A stretch of 64,000 bases of DNA, taken from assembly GCA_965223985.1 (NCBI GenBank), contig OZ245030.1, positions 4,402,001-4,466,000 of the forward strand, in the 5' to 3' direction. Both the position numbers and the translations under genes were made by a program. This document shows positions 9,493 through 19,075 of this stretch, piece after piece; position 1 is the stretch's first letter; each line of letters begins with the position of its first letter. Below the pieces are notes generated by a model, which worked only from the letters and a program-made list of their open reading frames with translations, did no database searches and was not told the DNA's origin. Source of the stretch: JAPPKS01 sp963667895 (GTDB lineage: Bacteria; Poribacteria; WGA-4E; PCPOR2b).

Positions 9493-10356
9493 TCAGATTA
9501 ATAAATGAACGCGTGAACGATCTGCTGGCTGCAGTACCGCATTGATCTGCTTACGGATGTGTTCGGAGGTATAACGCCTCGAAAAATGTGTCAAGATAAT
9601 ATATTTACTCTCAAACGACTGGAGTAATGTGGGTAAGGTGTCGAGATGGAAATGCATTGTTTTCTTTGCATGTTCTCGATGTTCTGGCATCAGAAATGTA
9701 CATTCACAGATTAAAACCTGACACTGGCTAAGCAGTGGATGAGAGGAAAGTGGAATGCTTTGTGTATCCCCCAAGTATGCGATTAGTGGCAGTTCAATCC
9801 GATTCGTAACCTCCACTCCCGCTTGCCGCAACTGAGCAATTTCGACTCCCGGCAAACCTTGAAATTCAGGTTTCAACTTCTGTCGGGTTTCACAAATCAG
9901 ATACCCTACGGCCGGAACCCCGTGATCTCCTGGCAAAACATGTGCCACAAGGTTGCGGCGAAACGGAATTATATCACCAACCTGTACCGCTGTGAGATGA
10001 TAATCCCATCCCATTCCGCAATCTAATATAGCTATCTCATCCAAAATGCGCCTAAGCTGTTCTATTCCCTCCCTAGGAACACAAATCTCACCTGGTGGTA
10101 TTCCAGCAAGCCAACGTTGGCTGATATATATGGGTAGGCCAAAATAGTGGTCTAGATGAAAATGCGATATAAAGACGTGCCCCGTCCCGATAAAATTGAT
10201 CGGGCACCGTCCCAGGTCAAAGATTAAGTCTAGCTCTCTTACCCGTAGATAAGTTGCGATTGCCGAACTTGATTCGCCTTCAATCGTTAAATTTCCACAC
10301 CGCAATAATGACATCCGATGTAAATTGTGCTTGATTGTTTGTTCTCCTTTCACCAC
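9493..10356 (-). CDS. metallo-beta-lactamase-fold hydrolase, RNase Z-related
   Basis: The 287-residue product carries the MBL metal-binding motif HFHLDH near residue 85, a further metal Asp in GDTQ near residue 200, and a late His in THFSRRY near residue 257. The order and the length fit the RNase Z/ElaC-like branch, which cleaves phosphodiesters such as tRNA 3' trailers, but a different small substrate is possible. It begins 19 bases after arsS on the same strand, so the two probably share a transcript. The start is unclear: GTG at 10356 lies just upstream of an AAAGGAG sequence that has no ATG, GTG or TTG at normal spacing; ATG at residue 15 is the other choice. Confidence 0.75.
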   Translation of the reverse strand: MVKGEQTIKHNLHRMSLLRCGNLTIEGESSSAIATYLRVRELDLIFDLGRCPINFIGTGHVFISHFHLDHYFGLPIYISQRWLAGIPPGEICVPREGIEQLRRILDEIAILDCGMGWDYHLTAVQVGDIIPFRRNLVAHVLPGDHGVPAVGYLICETRQKLKPEFQGLPGVEIAQLRQAGVEVTNRIELPLIAYLGDTQSIPLSSHPLLSQCQVLICECTFLMPEHREHAKKTMHFHLDTLPTLLQSFESKYIILTHFSRRYTSEHIRKQINAVLQPADRSRVHLLI

Positions 10357-10375
10357 GACTCAGTATTACACAACC

Positions 10376-11329
10376 CTATGCTAAAGCACCACCACAAGAT
10401 GATCCCGACCCAGCTGTACACCCAAAACAATGCAGTCCAGTCACTATTCTCCGGTGAACAAATAGGGCAGGATCGAAGTCCCTGACATGTTGCGGCAGTT
10501 CTTTTCCTACCGGAAGCTTAAGTGCCAAGTTAAAATCACAATCGTACAATTGCCCATCCCACCCAACACTAATCTGGTGCCGACACATCAGCGCATCCAG
10601 CGTAGCTGAATTGAAGCTATCTCGCAGCAGTTGGTTATACGCTTCAATCTTATTCTCTCGTTTCAAATCGCTGCGAAAGCGACCAATGGGCATATTTACA
10701 ATCGTCAGGAGATTGGAAAATTCTATCCCATATTTTGATTTCAATTGCTGTTTATAGTCTATCTCAAGTTCAGATTGGGTCGGTGGAAGCGTCGGACCTA
10801 CCGGGTTGTAAACGAGATTCAGAGGGAGATGGGTTTCCATCCCATACCCGTGGGTGTTGAGCAGCTTCAGTGCTCGTATACTATCATCAAAGACACCAGT
10901 CCCCCGCTGCTCATCGACGTTTTTTTCAAGGTAACAAGGTAAAGACGCGCAAAGTTGAACTTCTTGCTCTCGAAAAAAAACCGGCATCGTCTCAAAACCT
11001 GGTTGAAGCAAAATCGTGAGATTTGTTCGCACCAAGACAGGAAACCCTTTTCCCCGCAATTTTCTTACAAATCGACGAAAGAACGGGTGCATTTCTGGCG
11101 CTCCTCCGGTGATATCCACAAGTTTCGCGCTCGATTCCTCGGCAGCGGTAATCACGCATTCCATCGTTTCCCAATCCATCATCTCTTTCCGACGTGGTGA
11201 GGAGACTACGTGACAGTGGGCACATTCCAGATTACACTTGAGCCCAATATTCACTTGGACAGTCTCGATACCCAAAACATCTAGCCCTTCTCCATTGTAG
11301 ATCGCGAATTCCTTGTCAAAGGCATTCAT
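10376..11329 (-). CDS. arsS: arsenosugar-biosynthesis-type radical SAM protein ArsS
   Basis: The 317-residue product has the radical SAM cluster motif CNLECAHC (C32, C36, C39), the SAM-contact region DITGGAPEMHP, and the Cys-rich C-terminal domain (DUF3641) ending in CFGCTAGSGSSCGGALA. This arrangement is that of the radical SAM/Cys-rich family containing ArsS, which joins a 5'-deoxyadenosyl group to dimethylarsenite on the way to arsenosugars. Some homologues carry selenocysteine near the C-terminus; here the position is Cys. No arsM methyltransferase is visible in the window. An MBL-fold hydrolase gene follows directly and mtnP is divergent upstream. Family membership is clear; the arsenic substrate is inferred from the family. 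Confidence 0.82.
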   Translation of the reverse strand: MNAFDKEFAIYNGEGLDVLGIETVQVNIGLKCNLECAHCHVVSSPRRKEMMDWETMECVITAAEESSAKLVDITGGAPEMHPFFRRFVRKLRGKGFPVLVRTNLTILLQPGFETMPVFFREQEVQLCASLPCYLEKNVDEQRGTGVFDDSIRALKLLNTHGYGMETHLPLNLVYNPVGPTLPPTQSELEIDYKQQLKSKYGIEFSNLLTIVNMPIGRFRSDLKRENKIEAYNQLLRDSFNSATLDALMCRHQISVGWDGQLYDCDFNLALKLPVGKELPQHVRDFDPALFVHRRIVTGLHCFGCTAGSGSSCGGALA

Positions 11330-11579
11330 CGCTTTAACCTTCCTTAATCGTTGAAATCCATTGAAAATAACCTAGCGATTTGGTAAAATACCCTCCCGGT
11401 CATCGTAGGTATTTTCGTTTTTATCGCGGATGCAAAATCTTCTTACCCGCAAAGAACTTAACTCTAACTTAAGAATTCCACCGAATCACATAAGCAACAT
11501 AATACGGTTCACATCTCACAGGATTAAATATTTTTGAAAAGTTTTAGACCGAAAAAAGGTTTCATAAGATGGAGGGGTC

Positions 11580-12443
11580 ATGAACGTTAAAATCGGAGTT
11601 ATTGGCGGCACAGGATTCTATCAGATGGAGGGTTTAACAGACATTGAAAATATTGACGTGGATACACCTTTTGGACAACCGAGCGATTCTTTAACCGTGG
11701 GCGTGTTTGAAGGAAAACGCGTCGCATTTCTGCCTCGTCACGGTGTGGGTCATCGACTTCTCCCCTCAGAGATAAATGTACGCGCTAACATCTACGCATT
11801 GAAAAGTTTAGGAGTAGAGTGGATTATCTCTGTGAGCGCAGTTGGAAGTCTCAAGTCTGAGATTGAGCCACGCCACTTTGTTATTCCTGACCAACTTTAT
11901 GATCACACAAAAAATCGAATAAACACCTTCTTCGGTGAAGGAATCTCCGCCCATGTCAGCCTTGCCCAACCATTTTGCCACATCTGCAGCCAACTCTTGT
12001 ATCAAAGCGCCACTGAGATTGACGCAATAGTTCACATGGGTGGCACGTATATCTGTATGGAGGGGCCCGCCTTCTCGACACAAGCCGAGTCAAATGTTTA
12101 TAGACAACTTGGCTTCGACGTGATTGGTATGACGGCTGCACCCGAAGCCAAACTTGCCCGTGAAGCAGAAATCTGCTATGCCCTTCTCGCTTGTTCAACG
12201 GACTACGACTGTTGGCACACAGAACATGATTTCGTCACAGCAGAGCTAATTTTTGACAATTTAGCAGCGAATGTCGAGATTGCCAAGCGCGTTGTCAGAA
12301 CAGTGATTTCCAAGATACCGGATAAACGGGAAGGGTGTCTTTGCTCAAACGCGATAGAAAAGTCAATTGCAACAAACCCAACACTTATCCCTGAAAAAAC
12401 GAAGTGTAAACTCGATCTGCTGATCGGCAAATATCTAAAGTAA
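11580..12443 (+). CDS. mtnP: S-methyl-5'-thioadenosine phosphorylase
   Basis: The 287-residue product splits 5'-methylthioadenosine with phosphate into adenine and 5-methylthioribose-1-phosphate, a step in methionine salvage. Visible family motifs are the N-terminal GGTGFY phosphate loop, RHGVGHRLLPSEINVRAN, the SAVGSL stretch, MEGPAFSTQAES, and PEAKLAREAEICYALLA with TDYDCWH in the nucleobase pocket. The ribosome site GGAGG precedes the ATG by a few bases. It is transcribed away from arsS across a 250-base intergenic region. Members of this family may also accept 5'-deoxyadenosine or related nucleosides, which radical SAM enzymes release. Confidence 0.93.
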   Translation: MNVKIGVIGGTGFYQMEGLTDIENIDVDTPFGQPSDSLTVGVFEGKRVAFLPRHGVGHRLLPSEINVRANIYALKSLGVEWIISVSAVGSLKSEIEPRHFVIPDQLYDHTKNRINTFFGEGISAHVSLAQPFCHICSQLLYQSATEIDAIVHMGGTYICMEGPAFSTQAESNVYRQLGFDVIGMTAAPEAKLAREAEICYALLACSTDYDCWHTEHDFVTAELIFDNLAANVEIAKRVVRTVISKIPDKREGCLCSNAIEKSIATNPTLIPEKTKCKLDLLIGKYLK

Positions 12444-12598
12444 TGTCACTTGGATACGTCAGATTGAAAGTTAGGAGGGAGCAATCAACACTACATGCGC
12501 TCCAAGCGGTAAATCCTCATTCCGAATTGTGAAATGAACAACTTAAATGCCAAGTCATTCCTGGGAAATCACTCGAATGTGCGTCGCTCGTTCCCTTC

Positions 12599-14278
12599 CT
12601 ACTCTCGAGTCAAAATAATCGTATCAATACGGCGGTTCTTATCTCTGCCAGCTTTATTTGCGTTGCTAGCAATTGGGTAATTTTCGCCTACACCAATAGA
12701 TGTTATTCGATTACTAGGCACTCCACCTTTTTCGGATAGATATTTCGTAAAGACGTTTGCTCGATTCTCCGTCAATTTGAGATTTGTGTCGGTTTTTCCC
12801 ACGCCGTCGCTATGTGCTTCTACCCGCACACGATAATCAGCAAATGTGTTGAGAATCTCAGCAAGCTGTTGAAGCATTGGCAAAGATTTTGGATTAATTT
12901 CCGAACCTCCCGGCTTGAAGAGATTACCGCTAAAACGGACTAGCACCCCCTTATCGATGTTTTCTATTTCTGCCTCAGGAATTGCTTGCGTTGCGTTAAG
13001 AATGCGCGTTTCAACGGCTTCAATCTGCTTGGCGTTCTCAATGGCATTGGTCAAAGTCTCTAGGCTTTGTTGCCCTAAGACAGTGGCATGTTTATAATTC
13101 GTGTTGGACAAAGCATCTTTGGCTTCCGCTAACAGTGCAACCGCTTGTTTGTACGGTTCGGAAGCAAATTTCGGCATCTCCGTTCCTCCTGCCTGGTTAA
13201 TCCTTTCCTCCGCCTTGAATATCGTGTCTTTTGCTTTGGCAATCTGTTCCTCCATTGCTCCTTTTGCAGACTGTTTACGTTCTATAACCTCGGCGGCAGT
13301 GTACGCTTCATACCCAATGCTTTCCGCCTGTGCTGCTAACTGTAATGCCTGCTTATACTTTTCAGTTTTCAATGCCAAATTCGCCCGTTCAAGAGTTGTG
13401 TTCGCCCGTTCATAGAGCGTCTCAGTGTGTGCAAACGCGTTGACACTCTCTGCTCTGTCTATCTCAATTTGCGCGCGCGTAATGGCGACTTTCGCGGCTG
13501 CGTAATCTTCGAGCTTCACTACTCGCGCTGCTTTTGCTCCAACGCGCGCTGCGATTCGGGAATTATTCGCATGCTCCTCCGCTTTAACAGCCGCTGCTTT
13601 GGCTTCATCGAATTTCTCTTGAACCAACAGGGAAAGCGCTTCACTGATGAGGTTTTCAGCACCTTGATATCCATCAACATCATAGGTAGATGCTCCTTCC
13701 GTCTTAGCAGTATCAAGCACAAGTTGCGCTTTACCGATCGCCAGTTGCACTTGTGAGCTGAACCGGGTGTGCTGGGCGTCTCGCCTTGCCACATCGGCTT
13801 CAGCTTGAGCAGTTATCATGCGCTGTTCAGCGCTCTCTCCTATTGACAAGGCACGTCCCTCACGTTCCTCAGCAATTGTCTGCCCAGCTTGTGCGGTCTG
13901 CACCTTAAATTCCATTTCCTGAGCCATCGTCTTCAATATATCCTCGCGAGCTTGATTGATTCGATTTTGCGCAATCTTCTGGCGTGCTAGTGCACCTGCA
14001 ACCCGCGCTTCTATCTGGGCTTGAAATGCCAGTTCTAAGCTTTCGACGCCGTTGCCTGCCTGCTGAGCTTGCTGAGACTCCTGTACTAATCTTACCGCAT
14101 TTGCAAGTTGTTCTCCTGCATACTCTTCGGCACCCGAGAGTCGTGTGTCTGAAATGATGTTTTGGGCATCACGCAAGCTGGTGTCCAGCAGAGAGGGATC
14201 GATTTTGTCCGCACAGCCAATACCTCCTCCCCAAATGGCAATCAAGCTGTACAACCATGAGAATCGTTTCGATCGCAT
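12599..14278 (-). CDS. OmpA/Pal-family lipoprotein with long Ala-rich coiled coil
   Basis: I start at ATG 14278 because GGGAGGA lies just upstream, giving 559 residues. A lipoprotein signal ends at GIGC. Residues 30-430 are an Ala/Glu/Gln-rich, nearly all-helical region with repeated ..A..A...E.A... units, likely a long coiled coil. The C-terminal 110 residues form an OmpA-like peptidoglycan-binding domain (RVEAHSDGVGKTDTNLKLTENRA...YPIASNANKAGRDKNRRIDTII). The protein should be anchored to a membrane by lipid at one end and grip peptidoglycan at the other. It follows another Ala-rich lipoprotein gene by about 70 bases, forming a two-gene operon. Confidence 0.87.
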   Translation of the reverse strand: MRSKRFSWLYSLIAIWGGGIGCADKIDPSLLDTSLRDAQNIISDTRLSGAEEYAGEQLANAVRLVQESQQAQQAGNGVESLELAFQAQIEARVAGALARQKIAQNRINQAREDILKTMAQEMEFKVQTAQAGQTIAEEREGRALSIGESAEQRMITAQAEADVARRDAQHTRFSSQVQLAIGKAQLVLDTAKTEGASTYDVDGYQGAENLISEALSLLVQEKFDEAKAAAVKAEEHANNSRIAARVGAKAARVVKLEDYAAAKVAITRAQIEIDRAESVNAFAHTETLYERANTTLERANLALKTEKYKQALQLAAQAESIGYEAYTAAEVIERKQSAKGAMEEQIAKAKDTIFKAEERINQAGGTEMPKFASEPYKQAVALLAEAKDALSNTNYKHATVLGQQSLETLTNAIENAKQIEAVETRILNATQAIPEAEIENIDKGVLVRFSGNLFKPGGSEINPKSLPMLQQLAEILNTFADYRVRVEAHSDGVGKTDTNLKLTENRANVFTKYLSEKGGVPSNRITSIGVGENYPIASNANKAGRDKNRRIDTIILTRE

Positions 14279-14349
14279 GTATACCGTTCCTCCCGAATTA
14301 AGATCGAAGCTCAGAGAACCCGAATTTTCCCCTTTCCTGTTTCCGTTCT

Positions 14350-14775
14350 TCACTGTTCAGGCGTTGATTTTAACTGTTCTAACTCCATTTTGGCTTGCCC
14401 CAACTCGCGCCTCGCTTTTTCTGTAGTTTGCGTATTCAACTCCAATTCTTTCTCCATTTTACGGGCTTGCTCTTCCATTCGATTGGCGATGGCAAGTGAT
14501 TCTGCTACCTTGGCTGCGAGATTGGCACGTCTGCCAAGCCTATATGCTTCCTCTGTTTCTCCATTATGCAATGCTGACTCTGCCTGAGCAAACATCTGTT
14601 GCGCATCTTCCAGCGCTTGCGCAGCTAGGTTTTGTGCATCAACCGCTCGCGCTGAAATAATCTGTGCTCTGGCATCATGAATTACTCTTGCCGCATACCG
14701 ACTGGACATACCGCATCCGAGACTCATCACAACAACAACCCAACCGAAACCTGCAATTACTACCCGCTGTTTCAT
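14350..14775 (-). CDS. small Ala-rich lipoprotein, DUF4398-like
   Basis: The 141-residue product has a lipoprotein signal peptide ending in LGC (Cys 21) and then a helical, Ala/Glu/Gln-rich domain (ARAVDAQNLAAQALEDAQQM.. A..ALHNGETEEAYRLG) of the DUF4398 type, ending in a coiled coil. It lies directly upstream of the OmpA-domain lipoprotein and shares the same helical composition, so the two probably work together at the cell wall. The exact function is unknown. Confidence 0.72.
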   Translation of the reverse strand: MKQRVVIAGFGWVVVVMSLGCGMSSRYAARVIHDARAQIISARAVDAQNLAAQALEDAQQMFAQAESALHNGETEEAYRLGRRANLAAKVAESLAIANRMEEQARKMEKELELNTQTTEKARRELGQAKMELEQLKSTPEQ

Positions 14776-14833
14776 ACAATATCCCGCCTAACAACTGTAT
14801 GTTGAAATATTTCTGGTAGCATATCCTCCTCAG

Positions 14834-14862
14834 GATATAGACCAGGTGTTATAATCGTTCAA
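14834..14862 (-). promoter_or_regulatory. promoter of the lipoprotein operon with an overlapping palindrome
   Basis: On the - strand TTGAAC (14857-14862) and TATATC (14834-14839) are 17 bases apart. A perfect 7-base inverted repeat ATATCCT/AGGATAT with a 4-base spacer (14821-14838) overlaps the -10 and predicted start, a typical place for an operator. Confidence 0.4.
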
Positions 14863-15175
14863 TTTGATTTGAAGAACGTCCAACGGCTGAATCCCGCGTC
14901 AAGCGCGAGACGAGCGGCACGAATGGCTTAGTAGGCGCGATCATGTGCAGTTTACCCTAATTTATCAGGATCTATGACGTTTCCATCTCCACAGTAGGAA
15001 AAGTTCGTTGAGACGTATTGTTGAACGTGCGGCTAATGCCGATTGCGCGCAAAAAACTACAACTTGTGAACTTTCACGGTATATCACACACATGAAAATT
15101 GACAATTTGGAACATTGATGTGGCGACGGCATGACAGACATGGGCGTACGATAATGCTTAATTCCTATGCGTGAC
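14863..15175. other. gene-free stretch
   Basis: No credible coding region or RNA gene is visible between the lipoprotein promoter and the UnbV-family gene end. Confidence 0.6.
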
Positions 15176-16843
15176 CTAAAGCCCGCCCAACCCTTTTCCC
15201 TCCTTCGCCACCAGAATCCGGTCGCCTTGAACGTCTTTGAATTGCTCCACGAGATTGCTGGGCCATCGAATCTCCACGAAATCGGCTTTAGTGGATTCGC
15301 CGAGTCCAAAGTGTAACCGCATGTCGCTGTGTGAGGGGTAACTCCCTCCACTCTTGACCTCGCGAATCTGTGATTTTCCAGCAGTCACGACCTTGATTCG
15401 GGTACCGATGCCGCTTCGGTTGCTCCGTGTGCCGACTGTCGTAAAAATAAGCCAGTGGTTTTGGTTAATGGTGTCATTTCTCAGAAGATCGGGCGCCTGA
15501 TGTGAATTAGTAATCAAGATGTCAATATCTCCGTCATTATCATAATCTCCAAGAGCAGCACCCCGACTCACTTTCTCTAAAAGCAGTCCCGCGCCTGATG
15601 TATTGGATACATCAGCAAAGCTGCCATCGCCCTGGTTCCAAAACACCTGATTTTGCTGAGCGTATCTTATCGTTGGATTGATGGTTTGGATATTGTCGTC
15701 TATATGTCCCGTCGCCACGAATAGGTCGATGTAACCATCGTTGTCAAAATCAGCGAAATCAGCTCCCCAGGCGAGACGCGATAGCGTCGCTCCACCAATC
15801 TTAGAGCGATATGTAATATCTGAAAAGAAACCATTCCCTTCGTTGGCGTACACACTGTTGGGTTCGTCCTGAAAGTTTGTAATCAACAAATCAAACCAGC
15901 CGTCATTGTTGATATCTCCAAAGACGGGAGCCATGCTGGAATATGCAATTCCCATTTCGCTGAGCGCAACTCCGCTAGAGAGCCCTACATCGGTGAATGT
16001 GCCATCCCCGTTATTCCGGTACAGCCAGTCTGCTAACTTGTCGTTTGCAACAAATAAATCTAGATCCCTGTCATTATCGTAATCGCACCAGATTACACCC
16101 ATCCCTTTGCCATTTGGGTTAAACACACCAGCCTTGTGAGTCACCTCGCAAAACGTACCATCGCCGTTATTCCAATACAGCACGCTCGATGTGCCCTTGA
16201 AAGTCTCAGGCCCGCAGTAGGTCTGTAAGCCTAACCGGCCGCACTGTGGATTGTCTTCGATATCGTATTTCACGTAATTTGTGACAAACAGATCGAGCTT
16301 ACCGTCGTTATCATAATCGGCAAAGGCGGCAGAAACTCCCCACGATTCATCTCCAACGCCGGCGCTTTCAGTCACGTCTGTAAAACTACCATCGCCGTTG
16401 TTGTGATAGAGGATATTCGGACCAAAGTTCGTAACGTAAAGGTCAGGAAAACCGTCATTGTCATAATCTCCCACAGCGCAACTGAAGCTATAACTTCTAT
16501 CTGCAACACCCGCGTCTTGGCTCACATCCGTGAAGCCGCCATCACCATCATTGCGATACATCGCGTTCGTCGGTAAGCTAGCGGAGCGCATGCCAGGCAA
16601 GTCTGCGCCATTGACAAAATAGATATCTATTTTCCCATCAAGATCGTAGTCAAACCATGCCGCGCCCGCGCCAAGAGTTTCGAGATAATACTTCGCCCCA
16701 CTGCGGCCATCTTCATGCCGAAAAAAGACGCTAGCTTGCGGTGTCACTTGAGTCAAGCGCAACTGTGCCATCACCGGAAAGACAGAGCACCAAGAAATCA
16801 GAAATCCAAATATGCTCCACTTGTAGCGTTTCGTGTGTTGCAT
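15176..16843 (-). CDS. secreted FG-GAP/VCBS protein with ASPIC/UnbV domain (CRTAC1-like)
   Basis: The 555-residue product has a signal peptide ending in VMA|QL. Seven calcium-binding FG-GAP motifs of the form DYDNDG..DL follow, spaced through residues 68-460 (for example DYDNDGFPDLYVTN and DFDNDGYIDLFVATG), which predict a seven-bladed beta-propeller. The C-terminal 80 residues form an ASPIC/UnbV domain (GIGTRIKVV...V.SGGSYPSHSDMRLHFGLG). The family is extracellular and its biochemical role is not established. It lies 51 bases downstream of a TPR gene on the same strand, a pairing commonly seen for this family. Confidence 0.9.
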   Translation of the reverse strand: MQHTKRYKWSIFGFLISWCSVFPVMAQLRLTQVTPQASVFFRHEDGRSGAKYYLETLGAGAAWFDYDLDGKIDIYFVNGADLPGMRSASLPTNAMYRNDGDGGFTDVSQDAGVADRSYSFSCAVGDYDNDGFPDLYVTNFGPNILYHNNGDGSFTDVTESAGVGDESWGVSAAFADYDNDGKLDLFVTNYVKYDIEDNPQCGRLGLQTYCGPETFKGTSSVLYWNNGDGTFCEVTHKAGVFNPNGKGMGVIWCDYDNDRDLDLFVANDKLADWLYRNNGDGTFTDVGLSSGVALSEMGIAYSSMAPVFGDINNDGWFDLLITNFQDEPNSVYANEGNGFFSDITYRSKIGGATLSRLAWGADFADFDNDGYIDLFVATGHIDDNIQTINPTIRYAQQNQVFWNQGDGSFADVSNTSGAGLLLEKVSRGAALGDYDNDGDIDILITNSHQAPDLLRNDTINQNHWLIFTTVGTRSNRSGIGTRIKVVTAGKSQIREVKSGGSYPSHSDMRLHFGLGESTKADFVEIRWPSNLVEQFKDVQGDRILVAKEGKGLGGL

Positions 16844-16894
16844 ATTTAATACTGCATAAAATGACAGTTCCTTCCTTCGATAATGCGTTTTATT

Positions 16895-18829
16895 CTATTC
16901 CTCCCTTCCCTTTTTTTCATTCTCTATAGCATGTTGAATCGCTTTAAACCCATCCCGATATGTAGAGTTGTCGGGTTGAAGTGCCAACGCTTCCTTCAAA
17001 GCCGCTTCTGCGTTCACGTAGGCTCTATTCAGATAGTAAATCCAGGAGAGTGTATTGAAGTAAGCTGCCGAATCAGGTCGAAGTTCGACCGATTTCTGTG
17101 ATAGTTCGACCGCCTGATCTAGGTGGATGCCTTGACTTCCATACAGATGTGCGAGTCGTTCATAGGCTTTAGCTGACGAAGGCTGTAGGGCGATTGCGCG
17201 TTGATACTCTTCTTGTGCCAGAGAAAACTGCTCTTGCTCCGAATAAATATTACCCAGATAATAGTGCGCATCACCTATGTTAGGCTGCGCTTTCACCGCT
17301 GCATTCAACCATTCAACTGCCTTATCTGGACGTTGTTCCCGATGTGCAATAATTCCGAGAGCATAATGTGCCTCTGCGAAATTGGGGTCTTTCTTGAGCA
17401 CCTCCTGATATTGACGACTCGCCAGATGGAGTCTTCCTTCACGCATATATATTTCCCCGAGCACAAGTCGAACTGGCGTTTGATTCGGCTGAAGGGATAA
17501 GAGTCTTTCATAAGCCTCTGCGGCCTCCTGAAAGCGGGAGAGTTTGAAGGCGATACTCCCCATGTTCAACAATGCCTCTGGGAAATCGGGTTGCAATTCG
17601 ATTGCGTTACGATATGCTGAGAGAGCGAGATTATAGTCCTCTTCACTTTGGGAAATCTCAGCTTGTTTGAGCCAAATCAGTCCTAGACCGGCGTGTGCTG
17701 CGGCCATCTGAGGTTTTAACTCGATTAGCCTCCGCTGTGCCTCGAGTGCTTTCTCAAATCGTCCCTGCATCGCGTGGACATAGCCTAGCCCGTTATAGGC
17801 ATCCGCTAGATTTGGATCGTGCCATAGGGCTTTTTGAAACTTAAGAATTGCTTCGTCATACTTCTTCTCCTTCACGTATCGTCGGCCGAGATTCAGGAAG
17901 ATTACAGCCGCCTCGGGGGTTTGAGTATAGACGTCGCGTCGCGCCTCAAACTGGACTGATTCAGCCTTCAACTGCTCAAACCTTCCCATCTCCGTTTTCG
18001 CATTGGCCGTTTTGCCCTGTTTAAAATATAACTGCGCCAACTGATAACGTACTTCAGGCAATTGTGGATTCAGGCGAATTGCCTCACGGAGCGCGCGCTC
18101 CGCCGCAATCCAATGCTTTCCTTTTGCATAAACGACTCCGAGCTGGAAATACACCTCAGCCTTAGAAGGGTCTATCTCAACAGCTTGCAGCCAATACTCA
18201 GTGGCTTTGTCAAGATGCCCACGCTGGAACGCAATAAGACCAAGAAAGTAACTGACGCCCACTGGTGATAGCACATGCATAGTCGCGTTCCATTCTTGGC
18301 TTTCACTCCCAAAAGGAGACAGAGGCACGTTATACCCCGAAGAGTCCACAGACAACATCAGCGTAAGCCCTTTCGTGAAAGCAATCTCAGCCTCTTCGTG
18401 ATTGTGTCGCCGAAAGTGAGACAACCCCAAAGCCGCGTACGCCTCTCCCCAATCAGGAAATACCTGAAGTGCTCGTTGAAACACGTCGATAGATCGTTCA
18501 TATTTCTCCTGCAGAAAGCAGACTCCTCCTAACCAATAATACCCGGCTGCGTCCTGCGGGGCTAAATGCACCACGTTTTCGAATGTCGCTTCAGCCTGTT
18601 CCACGGAAGCAACAGCTAGATAAACGAAGCCGAGATTCAGATGCGCCTTTGCTGACATTGGGTTTTCATCAATATCCCGCTGGTATCGTGCTGCAATTTC
18701 AGCATAGTCCACTCCAACCCTCGCCTGGGGGATTGGCGTCCAAGCTATTCCCACACAGATAGCCAACACCAAGTTGGAGACATAGAACTTATTATTATGT
18801 GTTTTGAAAGGCAAGTGGAGGCATCTCAT
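16895..18829 (-). CDS. exported TPR protein paired with the UnbV-family protein
   Basis: The product contains about 14-16 TPR units (pattern A....LG..Y.....YE.A...F..AL...P) over nearly its whole length. I prefer the ATG at 18829 (644 residues), because it gives a signal-like start with a hydrophobic run LVLAICVGIAW and a cleavage-like PQA; a GTG at 18880 would add 17 residues. It ends in a basic helix. Close spacing to the downstream UnbV gene suggests one operon and a joint extracytoplasmic role. No enzyme motif is present. Confidence 0.82.
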   Translation of the reverse strand: MRCLHLPFKTHNNKFYVSNLVLAICVGIAWTPIPQARVGVDYAEIAARYQRDIDENPMSAKAHLNLGFVYLAVASVEQAEATFENVVHLAPQDAAGYYWLGGVCFLQEKYERSIDVFQRALQVFPDWGEAYAALGLSHFRRHNHEEAEIAFTKGLTLMLSVDSSGYNVPLSPFGSESQEWNATMHVLSPVGVSYFLGLIAFQRGHLDKATEYWLQAVEIDPSKAEVYFQLGVVYAKGKHWIAAERALREAIRLNPQLPEVRYQLAQLYFKQGKTANAKTEMGRFEQLKAESVQFEARRDVYTQTPEAAVIFLNLGRRYVKEKKYDEAILKFQKALWHDPNLADAYNGLGYVHAMQGRFEKALEAQRRLIELKPQMAAAHAGLGLIWLKQAEISQSEEDYNLALSAYRNAIELQPDFPEALLNMGSIAFKLSRFQEAAEAYERLLSLQPNQTPVRLVLGEIYMREGRLHLASRQYQEVLKKDPNFAEAHYALGIIAHREQRPDKAVEWLNAAVKAQPNIGDAHYYLGNIYSEQEQFSLAQEEYQRAIALQPSSAKAYERLAHLYGSQGIHLDQAVELSQKSVELRPDSAAYFNTLSWIYYLNRAYVNAEAALKEALALQPDNSTYRDGFKAIQHAIENEKKGREE

Positions 18830-19075
18830 TTCTTCGCGAACGTACAGCGCTATCACAACAGGCAGTAAATCAACACCCACATCTACTTCTTACGGGGCGG
18901 TCTAGGAAACTTCAAATTTGATTTAGTCTTTCCTCTCTGCTGCGAGAGAGCATTATAGATTGCGGCTGTTGAGTTTGGTGTGCATTCGTATCATCGGTAA
19001 TTATAGCATGACGCCCAAATGGATATCAAGCGTGAAAATTAAACCTCAACTTTAGCCCATCCGGCTAATATTCGA

